DNA of 64,000 nucleotides from Nectonema munidae. Taxonomy: Eukaryota > Nematomorpha > Nectonematoida > Nectonematidae. Below are positions 43,901 through 54,587 of the stretch, one piece after another (within the stretch, counting starts at the first letter, position 1; each line of letters opens with the position of its first letter). The translations under genes were made by a program, and so were the position numbers. The DNA lies in NCBI GenBank assembly GCA_030549495.1, contig JAUIRK010001017.1:186001-250000 (forward strand). The letters run 5' to 3'. The notes beneath the pieces were generated by a model. That model saw only the letters and a list, made by a program, of their open reading frames with translations. It was not told the DNA's origin and did no database searches.

Positions 43901-44775
43901 TGCTTCCCTTCATTAAAAAATTATATATTTTCAAAACCAATAAAAACCAGAGTTAAAAAATACAAATATTTCCATTTTGTATATTTCCATAAAAATTTTC
44001 AAGGTGAACTTAAAAGATAAAAAATGTCACTAAAACTTAAAAACATTTCACTTGAATTTGAAAAGATTGCGAAAAATGACATCGGAATTTAAATCGGCAT
44101 GGTTGATTTAGTATAGAAATTTGAATAATATTCTTGTGCACAATTTTTAGATGAAAAATTTGTTACAATTTTTCACACCCTAATTGCTATAATTGAGTAC
44201 AGAAATGAAATCAGCATGATTGATTTTGTATAAAAATATATGTTTTATTTAAAATTTGAATAATATTCTTGGAGAAAAATTTCAGACGTAAACCGCAAAA
44301 TTGGTTGATACTTTCAGACATTTTAACACCAGCATGATTGATTTAGTAAAAATATATTTTTTATTTAAAATTTCAAAATATTCTTGGAAACAAATTTTCG
44401 GTCCTAAATCCCTAACTTGATTGACACTTCCAGAAATTTTTATGCCCTAATTGTCAAAACTTAATCGAGAAATAATAGCAGCATGGTCAATTTAGTATAA
44501 AAATTTATTCTATTTAAAATTTGAATGAATATTTACTTAGGCAATTTTATCATCAATCAAAATTTTGATTAACATTTGCTACAACACTAAGTTACAAGTA
44601 TAGACATTTTAATATAAATATTTTGTTAAAAAAATGTACATTTGATTTTGATTGACAGTTTTTGACATAATAGGGTCATTCAACTATTGTGAAAATAATA
44701 TCAAAAGATGCAGCTAGCGATTTTAAGAAAAGTCACAAAGTTTGAAGGCATATAACTCAGCCAATTTTGTACAAT
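43900..44775. other. AT-rich stretch with loose internal repetition
   Basis: Blocks such as GCATGATTGATTTAGTA(T)AAA and TTTATTTAAAATTTGAATAA recur near 44100, 44215, 44330 and 44480, suggesting a very decayed tandem array with a unit of about 115-130 bp. Confidence 0.4.
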
Positions 44776-44779
44776 AGAC

Positions 44780-45000
44780 GTTTTAGTTGAGTGGTAAGAG
44801 GGGCTAAAATGCCCCTCTCTCACTGTTAGGGTTAATGTACACTGAGCTTAGTAATTGTGGGCTTGATTCATTCATTTCATTGATATCCAAGCCTATCAAC
44901 TCTAATCTCAAATTACTCTGATTTACCATCCTCAAGCATAATTCGAACATATAGCCTAACGGCTGAAACTGCTTTGATATCCAAACAACCAACGAACAAA
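44780..45000 (+). mobile_element. tRNA-derived SINE, family B
   Basis: TTTTAGTTGAGTGGTAAGAG is a box A. Box B is weak (GTGGGCTTGATTC). The 3' body ACCATCCTCAAGCATAATTC and AACTGCTTTGATATCCAAAC followed by AACCAAC matches the copy at 2020-2205. Confidence 0.55.
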
Positions 45001-45121
45001 CTTTCAATTATAAATAAAAATTTAATTTCTTTTAGAAGTCTTGCCAAATTTATATTACGTATTTTATTTTAAACTTTTTCCATATTTTTTTCTTGAATAA
45101 TTAAAATATCATTTACTTTAG

Positions 45122-47915
45122 ATGAAACAATTAAAGATAATCTGCTCGAGACAGTAAAACTTAAGGTAAATCATTGTAATTTATTTATTTTTAATATTTT
45201 CATATCTAATTTTATGCATTTATTTTTATTTCCAATTTGTTTCTATTTTATTTACTAAAATTTTGTGATCTGCAAGCCAAATTGCAAAACAAAAATGGCA
45301 ATATACTTTTAACAAAAAAAGCCCTAATTTATTATATTTTATAGATTGGCTGGCCTAAAAGATCCAGTTATCATATAAATTGGATTTTGACATTTAGTTT
45401 TTAATGAGTTAAATTTGCTCAATATGTATTTAAATTTAATTTTATTTGAAGTATATTATTTAATCTTATAAAAATTTCTCTACTTCATTCTAATCCTTTA
45501 AAGTTTAAAACATTGTTTACGGCCAACTTATATATCCGCAAAAAAAAGTTTTATATCAATAGCCCTTTATAAGTTAATATATTGTTTAAGCAGGAATCAA
45601 ACTTAAAACATTGCACGATTTATGCGAATCTAAAAAACGTTGTTAATAATAATTATATAATTACTTAATATAATTAAACAAATTCAAAATAGCGTTTACC
45701 TTATTCAACAAATTATTTATTTTAAACCAAATATGCTTTATTTAGTCAACGTGTACTCTCTAGATTCAATTCATAACAATGTGTGTCAATCTCTGTTGTG
45801 GTGTTAGCAGTGCCGGTTCTACCAAGTGCGGGGCCTGTAGCAGATCGATTAAATTGACAAATGATAGTCAGGAAGTAAAAAAATTTTTAATAAAATTGAT
45901 CTAGATTCTACAAAAAAGATAAAAACCACAAAATTCAAGAGCAAAAATTTATTTTAAGGAGGAAATATAAAAGAAGAATTGAAGAAAACTTTAAAAAATA
46001 ACTTTAAAGGTTTTTTCGACGCATTTTTCAACTAAACGCGGGGCCCTTGTAAAGTGCGGGGCCTGTAGCAGCTGCTACTATGTTAATTCGGCACTATAGA
46101 TGTTAGTATGATTGACGTTCAGTTTCTATCTTTTTTACCAAACGGAAAATTCTTTTAAACTGAGCTTTTGAGGGTGAAAGAAATTTTTTAATTTGTTGTT
46201 TAACCCATTTACGACCAATGTTCCTATTTTGGAACATAAGTAATTTCATCTTCGCCTGCTATTTTCAATGACTTTGAATATAAATCGTCTGCGTTTTTTT
46301 TAGATGTCGTCTGCTTTGCTTGGTCTTAAATGGGTTAAACAAATAGGATAAAACATTTTTTAGAATTTTTAAAATCAGGATTTTGACTAAAAAATTTTAT
46401 GCCGCAATCGGGTTGAGTTGCCTAAATCAGTATAATCCCAGCAAAAATCGGCATTATTGGCGTGTATATCTTCATGATACTTAGATAACTTTTAATTCTA
46501 ATTTGACGAAAATATATTGATTTTAACGTCTTAATTCTGCCTTTAAATAATCATATTAGTAATATCGAACGAAGTCAATTAGGTGTTATGATTTGATTTT
46601 TAATAGCTTGAAATTGTTTTGTCAACGAAATAACTCCAATTTTTATACTCATTCTTTATAAGAAAAAGATATGGAATTAATGCATAATGAATACTGCATA
46701 AGGAAAGTGAAATTTGCTGTAACAATAAAGTTGTATTTTCGAATTTATGATTTTGTCAGCATCTTTTGCTTTCTGACTCCATATTGATTTGATGATTATT
46801 TATATCGTTCATATCTTATGATATCTGAGCTAAATTATCTAATCTATTTTGTTTTCATGATTAATTTGACAAATCTCAAAGTCTTTGCGTTTAATATTCA
46901 CATCATTGCAATATTTATTTTCTGCCGCACATCTTTGTTTTTAATTCCTTAAATCAAATTTAACCCTTTGAGGATCAGTGTGAGAGCGGTTTATAAAGAA
47001 ATGAAAATCGTCTGCTTTAAATATATAAAATTCCATTGAGAATTGAAGCAGACGATTAGTCGTAAAAATTCTTGTCTTCAACTGGTTAAAACTCGGTGGT
47101 TATTAACTCCTCCATCCAATTTTTTATAGTTGTACGCTATTCAAGTTGGCCAAGGTTGCAAAAATTGCCAAGAGCAAAAATATATTATTTATTTTCATAT
47201 AATATCTTATTGCTTTGTTACCCTCTTTAGTAAGCCAAAATCGGTGTAAATCATTGAATATGACTAAATGAATACGTTTATTTTAATTACCCAGTGTTTA
47301 ATTTTTATGAATTATATTTTGTTTATTAAATAGGTAAAGAATTTAACTGAAGAATTCGTCTGGAGAAGGATTATCCATTCTGATTCTTCTAATTTATCTT
47401 CTCTTTGTAGTAAGTAATTGAAATATTTTATTTTGCACAAAAGCACAATGCGGTATAGAGTTTCTGCCACGAGATATTTCGAGTCTCATTTCTCGAGACT
47501 TAAAGGCTTTTTTTGCTTCTTGATTCTCGAGATAATACACATGTGACTCGAGAAAATTATTCTCTTTATTTTTCTATTTTTATTCAATCGAAAATAAAGA
47601 AATCTTAACATTTTAAATATGATAGAAGCTTCCAAACCAGGGGCCTCTGCCTTTTTGTTTAAATCGCCTACTGAGATTCTAAAAAATTTAAAAACGTCCA
47701 CTATGAAATAAAAAAAATAGAGAAAATCTTTCACCTTTTCAAACTTTAATTTGAATTCTTCATTCCATTTAAGTTCAATAAACACTTCCTCAAAATTTTC
47801 TTTTTCAGATTCCAGATTGATTACGCATTTTTCTATTTTGAGTTTAAAAGTCTTTAATTCTGAAGAATATGTGATCTTTCAGCTCATATTAATAATTAGA
47901 AAAATGTCTCTTTGA
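45122..47915 (+). CDS. Candidate host gene: three phase-compatible exons
   Basis: Exon 45122-45165 follows TTTACTTTAG and ends AAG before GTAAAT. Its codons, after two bases of a split codon, read ETIKDNLLETVKLK. Exon 47334-47409 follows TTTATTAAATAG and ends before GTAAGT; it reads VKNLTEEFVWRRIIHSDSSN then LSSLC plus one base. Exon 47809-47915 follows TTTTCTTTTTCAG, completes an Asn codon and runs SRLITHFSILSLKVFNSEEY to TGA, with ATTAAA about 20 bases beyond. All three join without breaking frame. The 2.2-kb intron holds a hAT MITE and two TTAA MITEs. Upstream exons must exist. I recognise no domain. The last exon is hydrophobic and could be a chance frame; the first two are better supported. 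Confidence 0.42.
45808..46096. mobile_element. hAT MITE, CAGTGCCGG family, copy 2
   Basis: It starts CAGTGCCGGTTCTACC and ends AATTCGGCACTA. Flanks GGTGTTAG and GATGTTAG (two bases beyond the end) suggest an 8-bp duplication. It is almost identical to 20615-20891 for the first 190 bp. It differs near the right end, where GGGGCCCTTGTAAAGTGCGG adds a second GTGCGGGGCC block. Confidence 0.88.
46204..46334. mobile_element. TTAA-type MITE, subfamily A, best preserved
   Basis: It has perfect TTAA on both sides. Ends CCCATTTACGACCAA and TTGGTCTTAAATGGG pair. The inside repeats (T)CGYCTGC three times: TTCGCCTGC, ATCGTCTGCG and GTCGTCTGC. Confidence 0.9.
46964..47085. mobile_element. TTAA-type MITE, subfamily B
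   Basis: Intact TTAA lies on both sides. CCCTTTGAGGATC at the left pairs with GTCTTCAACTGG at the right. AAATCGTCTGCTTTAAATAT and GAAGCAGACGATTAG form an internal inverted repeat as in 28013-28134. Confidence 0.85.
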
Positions 47916-47919
47916 TGGA

Positions 47920-48920
47920 AATTTTTACTACATTAAATTCTTATTTAAAAAACAGTTTTTCAGAAAAATATTTGACTATTTGTTTAAATAATGCCGAACT
48001 ATTTTCTATAAAAATTATTTATATTAATTCAATTTTTGACAAAAGGTGCGTGATTCGTTCATGAGAAACTCTATTCTAAACTATGAGAATCCTCTAAAAT
48101 CCTTTGCTATTTATTTCAATTGTATATAAGATTTTATCTCAAAAAAATAATTAAAAAAAAAGTTAGTTTTACTTTTTATGTATCCATATTCGAGTTTATA
48201 GTTTTTATTTTATTTTTTTGAGAAAAATTTTAAATCTCGAGAATTCTCAATCTAAATTCAAATTTCTTGAGAAAATTATTTTATAGAAGAAACTCTAGTG
48301 TTGTAGTGTTTTTAAATATATCATTGTACTGAAAAATATTATTTCTTTTTCATTGACATATCTTTTCGAAACGGAGTAATAGAAACCAGGCCACGAAATC
48401 AATTTCATGTTCAAAACCATTTGTGTTATGCATTGTCTTCTTTAAAACCTATAGAAGGACATAGAAAAGATAAGAACCAACATTCATCTTGCCCATAAAT
48501 AAAAAAATGATTTTTCAATTTATTTTATAATAAATATATAAATATCGTTAAATCTTGCTATAAAAATGTTTAACATATATTCAAGTAAAAATGAGAGTGA
48601 TATTTTTAATCTTATAAGACCGCGTGGTGTTTTTTATAAACAACAATAACTAACTGTTATAACGGGGCGTTTTAAAATTAAAGAGCGGTCGTGAAGAGAA
48701 GAAGTATGGGCACCACTGATTTATATATCTTGATTTTAGTCAAATCTAACCCTTAATTACTAAAATTTAGTGGATAAAAAAAGTTAGAGGATACATGTTT
48801 AATCACCTATGAAAATTATAATTTTTAAAATTTCTTGTGACATCTATCTAATTCAACGCATTTTTGTTGTGCTTGAAAGTATTGCTAAAATAGAAATGCG
48901 TTCCAAATAATAAGGCAAAA
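47920..48920. other. AT-rich stretch, one possible hAT end
   Basis: AAGTATGGGCACCACTG ending near 48717 is the reverse of CAGTGGTGCCCATACTT, a hAT-like end with GC-rich sequence just inside. Its left partner is not visible. Nothing else is recognised. Confidence 0.35.
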
Positions 48921-48923
48921 AGA

Positions 48924-48957
48924 CCTCAATGGATGTTTTATAGATTACAAGACATAT
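48924..48957 (+). repeat. 34-bp exact repeat, copy 2
   Basis: Identical to 39298-39331 over 34 bases. The flanks show no similarity. Confidence 0.8.
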
Positions 48958-48959
48958 TT

Positions 48960-50285
48960 TTCTACTTTACCATCAAACAACTATAAATAAACATTCCTAA
49001 AGCAAATGAACATTTCACACTTCATTGAATACGAATATCACTTCCTTCATCAACAACAAGCAAAGCAAAGTAAATAGCATTCAACACCCTGTTTTACCCT
49101 TTTAATCGATAAACAACATTTTACACATCAAATTCAGTTTCTAGTTTCATTCACTTATTACTACAAGCTTGTAATTGTGTTATAAGATACTGATTTCTAA
49201 ACAACTAATATTCAGCATTTTCTGAAATTAAAAAAACTCCACTATATAATATAACATTACCAAACACTTAATAATAATCTTAATTTTGGACGCTCATAGA
49301 AAACCTTAAAGTTATTTGTGTTAATTTACCCTGAACAAAATTAATATCATTCATAGGCAGTGATTACTTATACGTCATTTAAGATTTGAGCAGAATTTGT
49401 CTCAAAAGTCTGTTAAATTTAGGAAACTTAAAACGACCAGCTGCGTCATTTTTACGTCGTTTCATTTCGAGGTTTTATTAAAATTTAATTCTGCGAAGCT
49501 AATAGAAAGGACATAAATTTTTTAATCTCTAGATAAATCTAGGGGGACAGCAAAACAAATTCTAGGGGATGCTCAACCCATCCACCCCTGTACTACACGC
49601 CCCTCCCTCCTCCAACTTCGACTCTTTATTGGCGTGCTTTTACGTATGATACTATATGCTTGAAAAGTTTTTAATTTATAAAATGCTAGTTTATTAATGC
49701 AAAAACATAAAATAATGCATTTATTATAATTTCCTCTGCATTAAGCTTGCCTCTGAACTTTTCGAACTAAATCTATATCTTGGTATATTCGGAAATAATC
49801 TGATAAGTAAATATCCTCTGGCTGCAAACGCTCGCAATATTTTTGGATTTTATTCCCACTAAAGCAGAAAAACTGGCTTAGCAATAGTATGTGTAGTAAA
49901 CAGTAATAGCAATTTTTGTTTCTACTGAAACCACGACTGCAGATTCGGAAAAACGAACATCAACTCCAACCTATACTAATTTTGCTATTCTGACTTCATT
50001 TCTAATAAAACTTAAAGTTCTCTAAGTAACAAAAAAATAAAAAAAATTTGTTTCAAAAAGTTTTTTTTTATGTTTTTCTAGCATTTAAGGCATGCTGATT
50101 CTGAAAATCTGCTTTATTTTTGCACTGCTATAAGTTTTCATATTTTTTTTCAAATTGAATAAATTGCATATACATATATATTTGTATATACATGTGTGAC
50201 TAAATGATTTTATAAATGTTTATTTAAAGTTTATATTTGAATTTTTTATTTTTTCAAATGTTTATTTTTTAGAAAAATACAAAAA
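48960..50285. other. AT-rich stretch 3' of the transposase-like gene
   Basis: GGGGATGCTCAACCCATCC followed by ACCCCTG near 49570-49590 may be a hAT right end (CAGGGGTGGATGGG read inward). No left partner, exon or other feature is supported. Confidence 0.35.
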
Positions 50286-50289
50286 AAAA

Positions 50290-51946
50290 TCAAAATCGTG
50301 TATTAGTTCGTCTCTTTCGCTTGTTTTCATCTGAACTTTGCCGAGTTAAATTCCAAACGTAATCTCCCATCATACTTTCATCCCATCTTCCTTGATACCG
50401 CTTTTCCATCTCTTTAATATCTTGGTGAAACCGCTCTCCGTGCTCTTCCGATACATCTCCAAGATTTGGCTTGAAAAAATCCAAATGAGAATGCAAATAA
50501 TGCATTTTAATTGACATTCTACAATTCAACTCTTTGTAACTTTTAATCAGTTCCGAAATCAATTCCTTGAATTTTTCAGCCTTATTTTTCCCTAAAACAA
50601 CATTTCTGAATGCCATCCATTCTTTTTTCTCATTTTTCGTCATCTGACTTTCAAAAATTTCGAATTGAGCATTTTTTAATTTGAGGACCATCAAATATAC
50701 CGGCGTTTAACTTTGCTTCAGAAACTTTTGGAAACATTCGTCTCAACTCACATATCACCTGACTGTCAGAAGACAAAGCCGTGATGAATTGTTTAGCCAG
50801 GCCAAGTTTGATATGGAGTGGCGGTAAAAGGACTTTTTCTTTCTGTACCAGTGGAGTAAACTTGACGTTATGACACCCAATTTTGAAATATGTTCTTTTT
50901 AACCAGACATTTTCCGTGTAATGTTTTTCTTTGTCCCTACTGTTCCATAAACAAAGGAAGCAAGTATACTTTGTATATACACCCTGCATTCCCAAAAGCA
51001 AACCAATTATTTTGAAATCTCCGCAAATATCCCAATTATACTTTTCATATTTTATCAATTCAAGTAAAATTTTCAAATTTTCATAACTTTCTTTAAGTTG
51101 TGAGGAATGACCGATAGGTATTGAGGGATATTTGTTACCGTTATGAAGCAAAACTGCTTTCAAACTTTTTAAGGACGAATCAATAAATAAACTCCATTGG
51201 TTTGAAAGATGAGATACTCCAATTTCTTCAAACAAACCTGAAATATTTGAACAAAAACACAGAGTATTAGACATAGAATAAAAACGTGAAAAGTCTTTGT
51301 GTCTATGCCTATACTTTGAAATTTTCACTCCTGGAGATAACAAATTCCATTCCTTCAGTCGGGAAGCTAAAAGCTCTGAAGATGATTTAGTCAAATTCAA
51401 ATCCTTCACTAAGTCTTCGAGTTCATCCTGGTTAGGAAAGTGATGTTGACTTTCAATGAATTTTATTTGTGTTGGTATCCAAGGCTCTTCACTATTGACA
51501 TCATCATCATCAGTTACAGAAGTTTGTGGTAAAGATGGAATTGGTAGCTCTATACTATGTAAAACAGGAGCTAAAGAAGAAGGAATGTTCGGATAAACAA
51601 GTTTTTTCTTGTCTGTGGGCTTTTTATACAAATTAAGATCAACCATACAAAAATAGCAATCATTGAAATGATTGGTAGGTTCCCTCCATACTCTTGGAAC
51701 AGCAAACGGCATACACTTTCTCATTCCTCTTAACCAGCTTTCCAAAAGTGACTTGCAAGATCTGCAAATCACATGTGGTGCCCAATATTTGTCTTGGTCA
51801 CCAATGGAAATGCCGAAATATTTTTTATACGCAACAAAGTATCTTGTGTTTGAGGAAATGTTGAATTTGACTTGTTTAGAATTAATATACTCGCCACAGA
51901 CATAGCAAAAATGATCGGGATCTATTTTACATGTTCTTTTGGACAT
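50290..51946 (-). pseudogene. Almost intact gene of a multicopy transposase-like family
   Basis: The minus-strand ATG at 51946 opens 431 codons, and the last 134 codons continue in another frame from 50694 to TGA-side 50290. The join is at an A6 run near 50665, where one A fewer would keep ...FDGPQIK in frame with NAQFEIFESQ; the break may be a real indel or a sequencing error. The N-terminus has Cys pairs CYVCGEY and CRSC, then CYFC, likely zinc binding. The centre has LFIDSSLKSLKAVLLHNGNK, CGDFKIIGLLLGMQG and TCFLCLWNSRDKEKHY, then LPPLHIKLGL. The C-terminal part has HYLHSHLDFFKPNLGD and EEHGERFHQDIKEMEKRYQG. I recall this family as numerous unnamed proteins in arthropods and cnidarians. 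The spaced Asp, Asp and Glu blocks suggest an RNase H-like DDE nuclease, which is inference. No terminal repeats were identified. Confidence 0.75.
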
Positions 51947-51954
51947 TTTTCAAT

Positions 51955-52121
51955 CTTAAATGTTTCAAAAAAAACAAAACTATGAAATGCATAAGTAAAA
52001 AAATCTTTTAATAGTTTAAAAAACTCCAATTATATTATCTAAAAAGCTGCAAAACACAAAGTACAGAATCATGTAAAAAATATTGAAGATGAAATAAAAT
52101 AATTAATTGCAATGAACTTAC
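51955..52121 (-). other. Possible 5' UTR intron of the 50.3-51.9 kb gene
   Basis: On the minus strand ATTCAATGATG is followed by GTAAGT, a consensus donor, at 52121. AACATTTAAG, an acceptor, precedes the ATG by eight bases. A TTTTATATAA box lies just upstream of the donor, so the short leader is only suggestive. Confidence 0.3.
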
Positions 52122-52369
52122 CATCATTGAATTATATAAAAGACATAAAAAAAATTGAATGAAACAAATTTTAACTATAATTATAGTTAATCATACCATG
52201 TTACATTCTACATTAGGTGCAACTACACTATATAACACTTCTTATAAATTGTCTGGCAAGACCACGGTAACAAAAATAAACAGCGAAATATAGTGTTAGC
52301 CAGACATACTTTTAAATGTATGGTTTTGGCTGAAAGAAATATTATGATGTAATTTGACATAATCTAGTG

Positions 52370-52676
52370 CAGGTTTATTTAAACTGTGGGTGCCGACCCT
52401 TCAGTGGGTCGCGTGAAAAATAAAATAGGTTCTGACAAAAAAGAAAGGACATCAACGGAGAGCAAAGTGAAGAAAATCTAAAGGTATTAATATTTTATTC
52501 ATACAAGTAAATAAAGCGATGTGCAGATCATAAAAAAAATGTACATATGAATTGTCGATGCTGAATGAATAAACGTAGTGATCAGAGTTTGTCTTATTAC
52601 ACCTAAGTATTATGGGTCGCGATGCAAACTGTGATTCTTGCTATGGGTCGCAGCAAAAAAAGTTTGAAAAACGCTG
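52370..52676. mobile_element. hAT MITE with perfect 8-bp duplication
   Basis: ATCTAGTG lies immediately outside both ends. Left end CAGGTTTATTTAAACTGTGG pairs with right end GTTTGAAAAACGCTG. GGGTCGCG/GGGTCGCAG blocks are repeated inside both ends. It has no coding sequence. Confidence 0.9.
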
Positions 52677-52684
52677 ATCTAGTG

Positions 52685-53420
52685 AAGTGTTAGTTGGTTC
52701 AAAAAAATACCAGTAATAAATATCCGTTTTGATTTGTTTTATTAAAAAGTTTTTTGACATGAAACTTTGTTTGGAAGTTTTTCTAAGTACCCACAACATA
52801 TTTTGCTACCTTCCAAGTTAAATTAAATGCCCCTTATACTTACCCTAACGTTTTTCAAAAGGTCAAAAATCGCTATCCTCACCCCATCATTGCAGGACAG
52901 ACATCAACAACCAAATCTAGATCTTAACTATCTTTATATATATTTATAGAATCTATCAATCAATGCCTTCTTCATCAATTGAAAAATTGTGCATTAAATA
53001 TTTTCCACACAAATTCAACGTTTGCACTTCTTAAAAAGATATCCAAGGACCTTGAACCAGCCCAAGATATTCTAACCTTCATTCAGAAAGAAAAGAAAAG
53101 AAATTGCTCATATGAGTAATTTATTTTCGCTATTTTTAAACTATAATTTCATTCTCCCATTTAAACATTCTTGTTGAGCGTGTTGTATTTACTTGTGAAA
53201 AACCCGATATAAACAATCTGCTTCTGTGACGCTTTTCTTTTGAATTTCTCATTTTTAAAATAAGGAAATGTAAGTTCCGCTTTGTTATGTTTATATAACA
53301 TATTATAAGCATTCTTTTTTCTAATTATCGATATAAAAACTTCACCTTATCACACGACATTGATTCTCAATCTCATTATTTGGTCTAATTTTCTTTATTC
53401 CCATATTTATTTTTAAAAGT
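52685..53420. other. AT-rich stretch, nothing recognised
   Basis: No supported feature. Confidence 0.4.
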
Positions 53421-54095
53421 AATAATAATAATAATAATAATAATAGTTTATTCATTTACACAATATGATGAATAAATGACTTCATATATTTATACAGACA
53501 TTGATTTAAATAAGAGGAAAAAAATGTTAAATCTTTAGAAAACTGCAAATTTTCATCACCAGAATGACGAAAAAATGTTTTCAAATGTTTGAAGAAAAAT
53601 GTTTGAAGGTTATATATATTGAATTCACTGAAGATCACTTTAGAGGAGAGAAGACAAAGGGATAAAACTATCCATCGAGATGACTGGTCTCCAAAGTTTA
53701 TATTACACATATTTGAAAAAAAAAGAAAAAAAAACATAGGGTAAAAAAAAGACAGCAATAATGAAAATATTTTTTACATATTGAGATTATTTAATGTGTT
53801 ACAAAGTAAAATATATATATAATATGTATATACAGCCTAAAAATAATAAATAATATTTAATTAAATGTATCGTTATTATATAAAATTTTATATTTGGATA
53901 TATTTAAAAGAGAAGAAAAGTGAAGTTATTTTAGTAGTAGTTTTACCAGAGATTTTCGAAAACTTTTTTTGCTAGAAATATTGAGTTTGTTGAACAATTT
54001 ATTAGCAAGATTCAATGTCCGAAAGTAAATGTTTCTGAAATTAGAATTTTCATTAAATCTCGGAATGTGCAATTTACTATGTTGTCTGGTTAGAT

Positions 54096-54491
54096 CAGGG
54101 GCCGGGAACCTTTTTGGCTAAAAGAGCCCAAAAAACACATATTTTAAAATCTAATCCTCTGAGAGCCATATATATTTTTAAATACTGATTACAAATAAAT
54201 GGAAAAAGAAGACCAACAATTTTAGAGTAAAATAACACTCTGAATTTATTTTTAACAACATTGTTTTATCGAAGTTATTTAAATAAGCAAAGTCTGCATC
54301 ATCATCAGCTTTATCTGTGTCGTCGTGATTCGTAATGATGAAGAAATTAAGAGAGTGTAGAATTGGCAAGAAGGATAAGCATTATCGCAATACCTCCCTT
54401 TATCCTGAAGGCCACCTAATTTATCTGAGAGCCTGATGCAGTCATCAAAAGAGCCATGTCTGGCTCGCGAGCCATAGGTTCCCGACCCCTG
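54096..54491. mobile_element. hAT MITE inserted in the LINE
   Basis: The perfect 8-bp duplication GGTTAGAT flanks it. Left end CAGGGGCCGGGAACCTTTTT pairs with right end GGTTCCCGACCCCTG. Inside, GAGAGCCATA and GAGCCATGTCTGGCTCGCGA resemble Charlie/ZAPS-type hAT ends. It is 396 bp with no transposase. Confidence 0.93.
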
Positions 54492-54587
54492 GGTTAGATG
54501 ATTATGAACTGAACTATTTGGAACAAAAAGACCGTGATATTCTCCTCGTTTTACATATTGTTTAAAATAAAACATTAGGGATGAAAC

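Noticed and set aside
47486-47785. 99-codon minus-strand frame
   Set aside because: Low complexity, antisense within an intron of the candidate gene; no family motif.
51672-51905. Plus-strand frame of 77 codons
   Set aside because: It is antisense to the N-terminal part of the transposase-like gene.
53456-53758. 100-codon minus-strand frame rich in Phe
   Set aside because: It is in the LINE 3' UTR, with low complexity and no conserved motif.
54178-54575. Minus-strand frames with DDTDKADDDADF and similar
   Set aside because: They lie inside the hAT MITE at 54096-54491 and run across its boundary, so they are chance frames.
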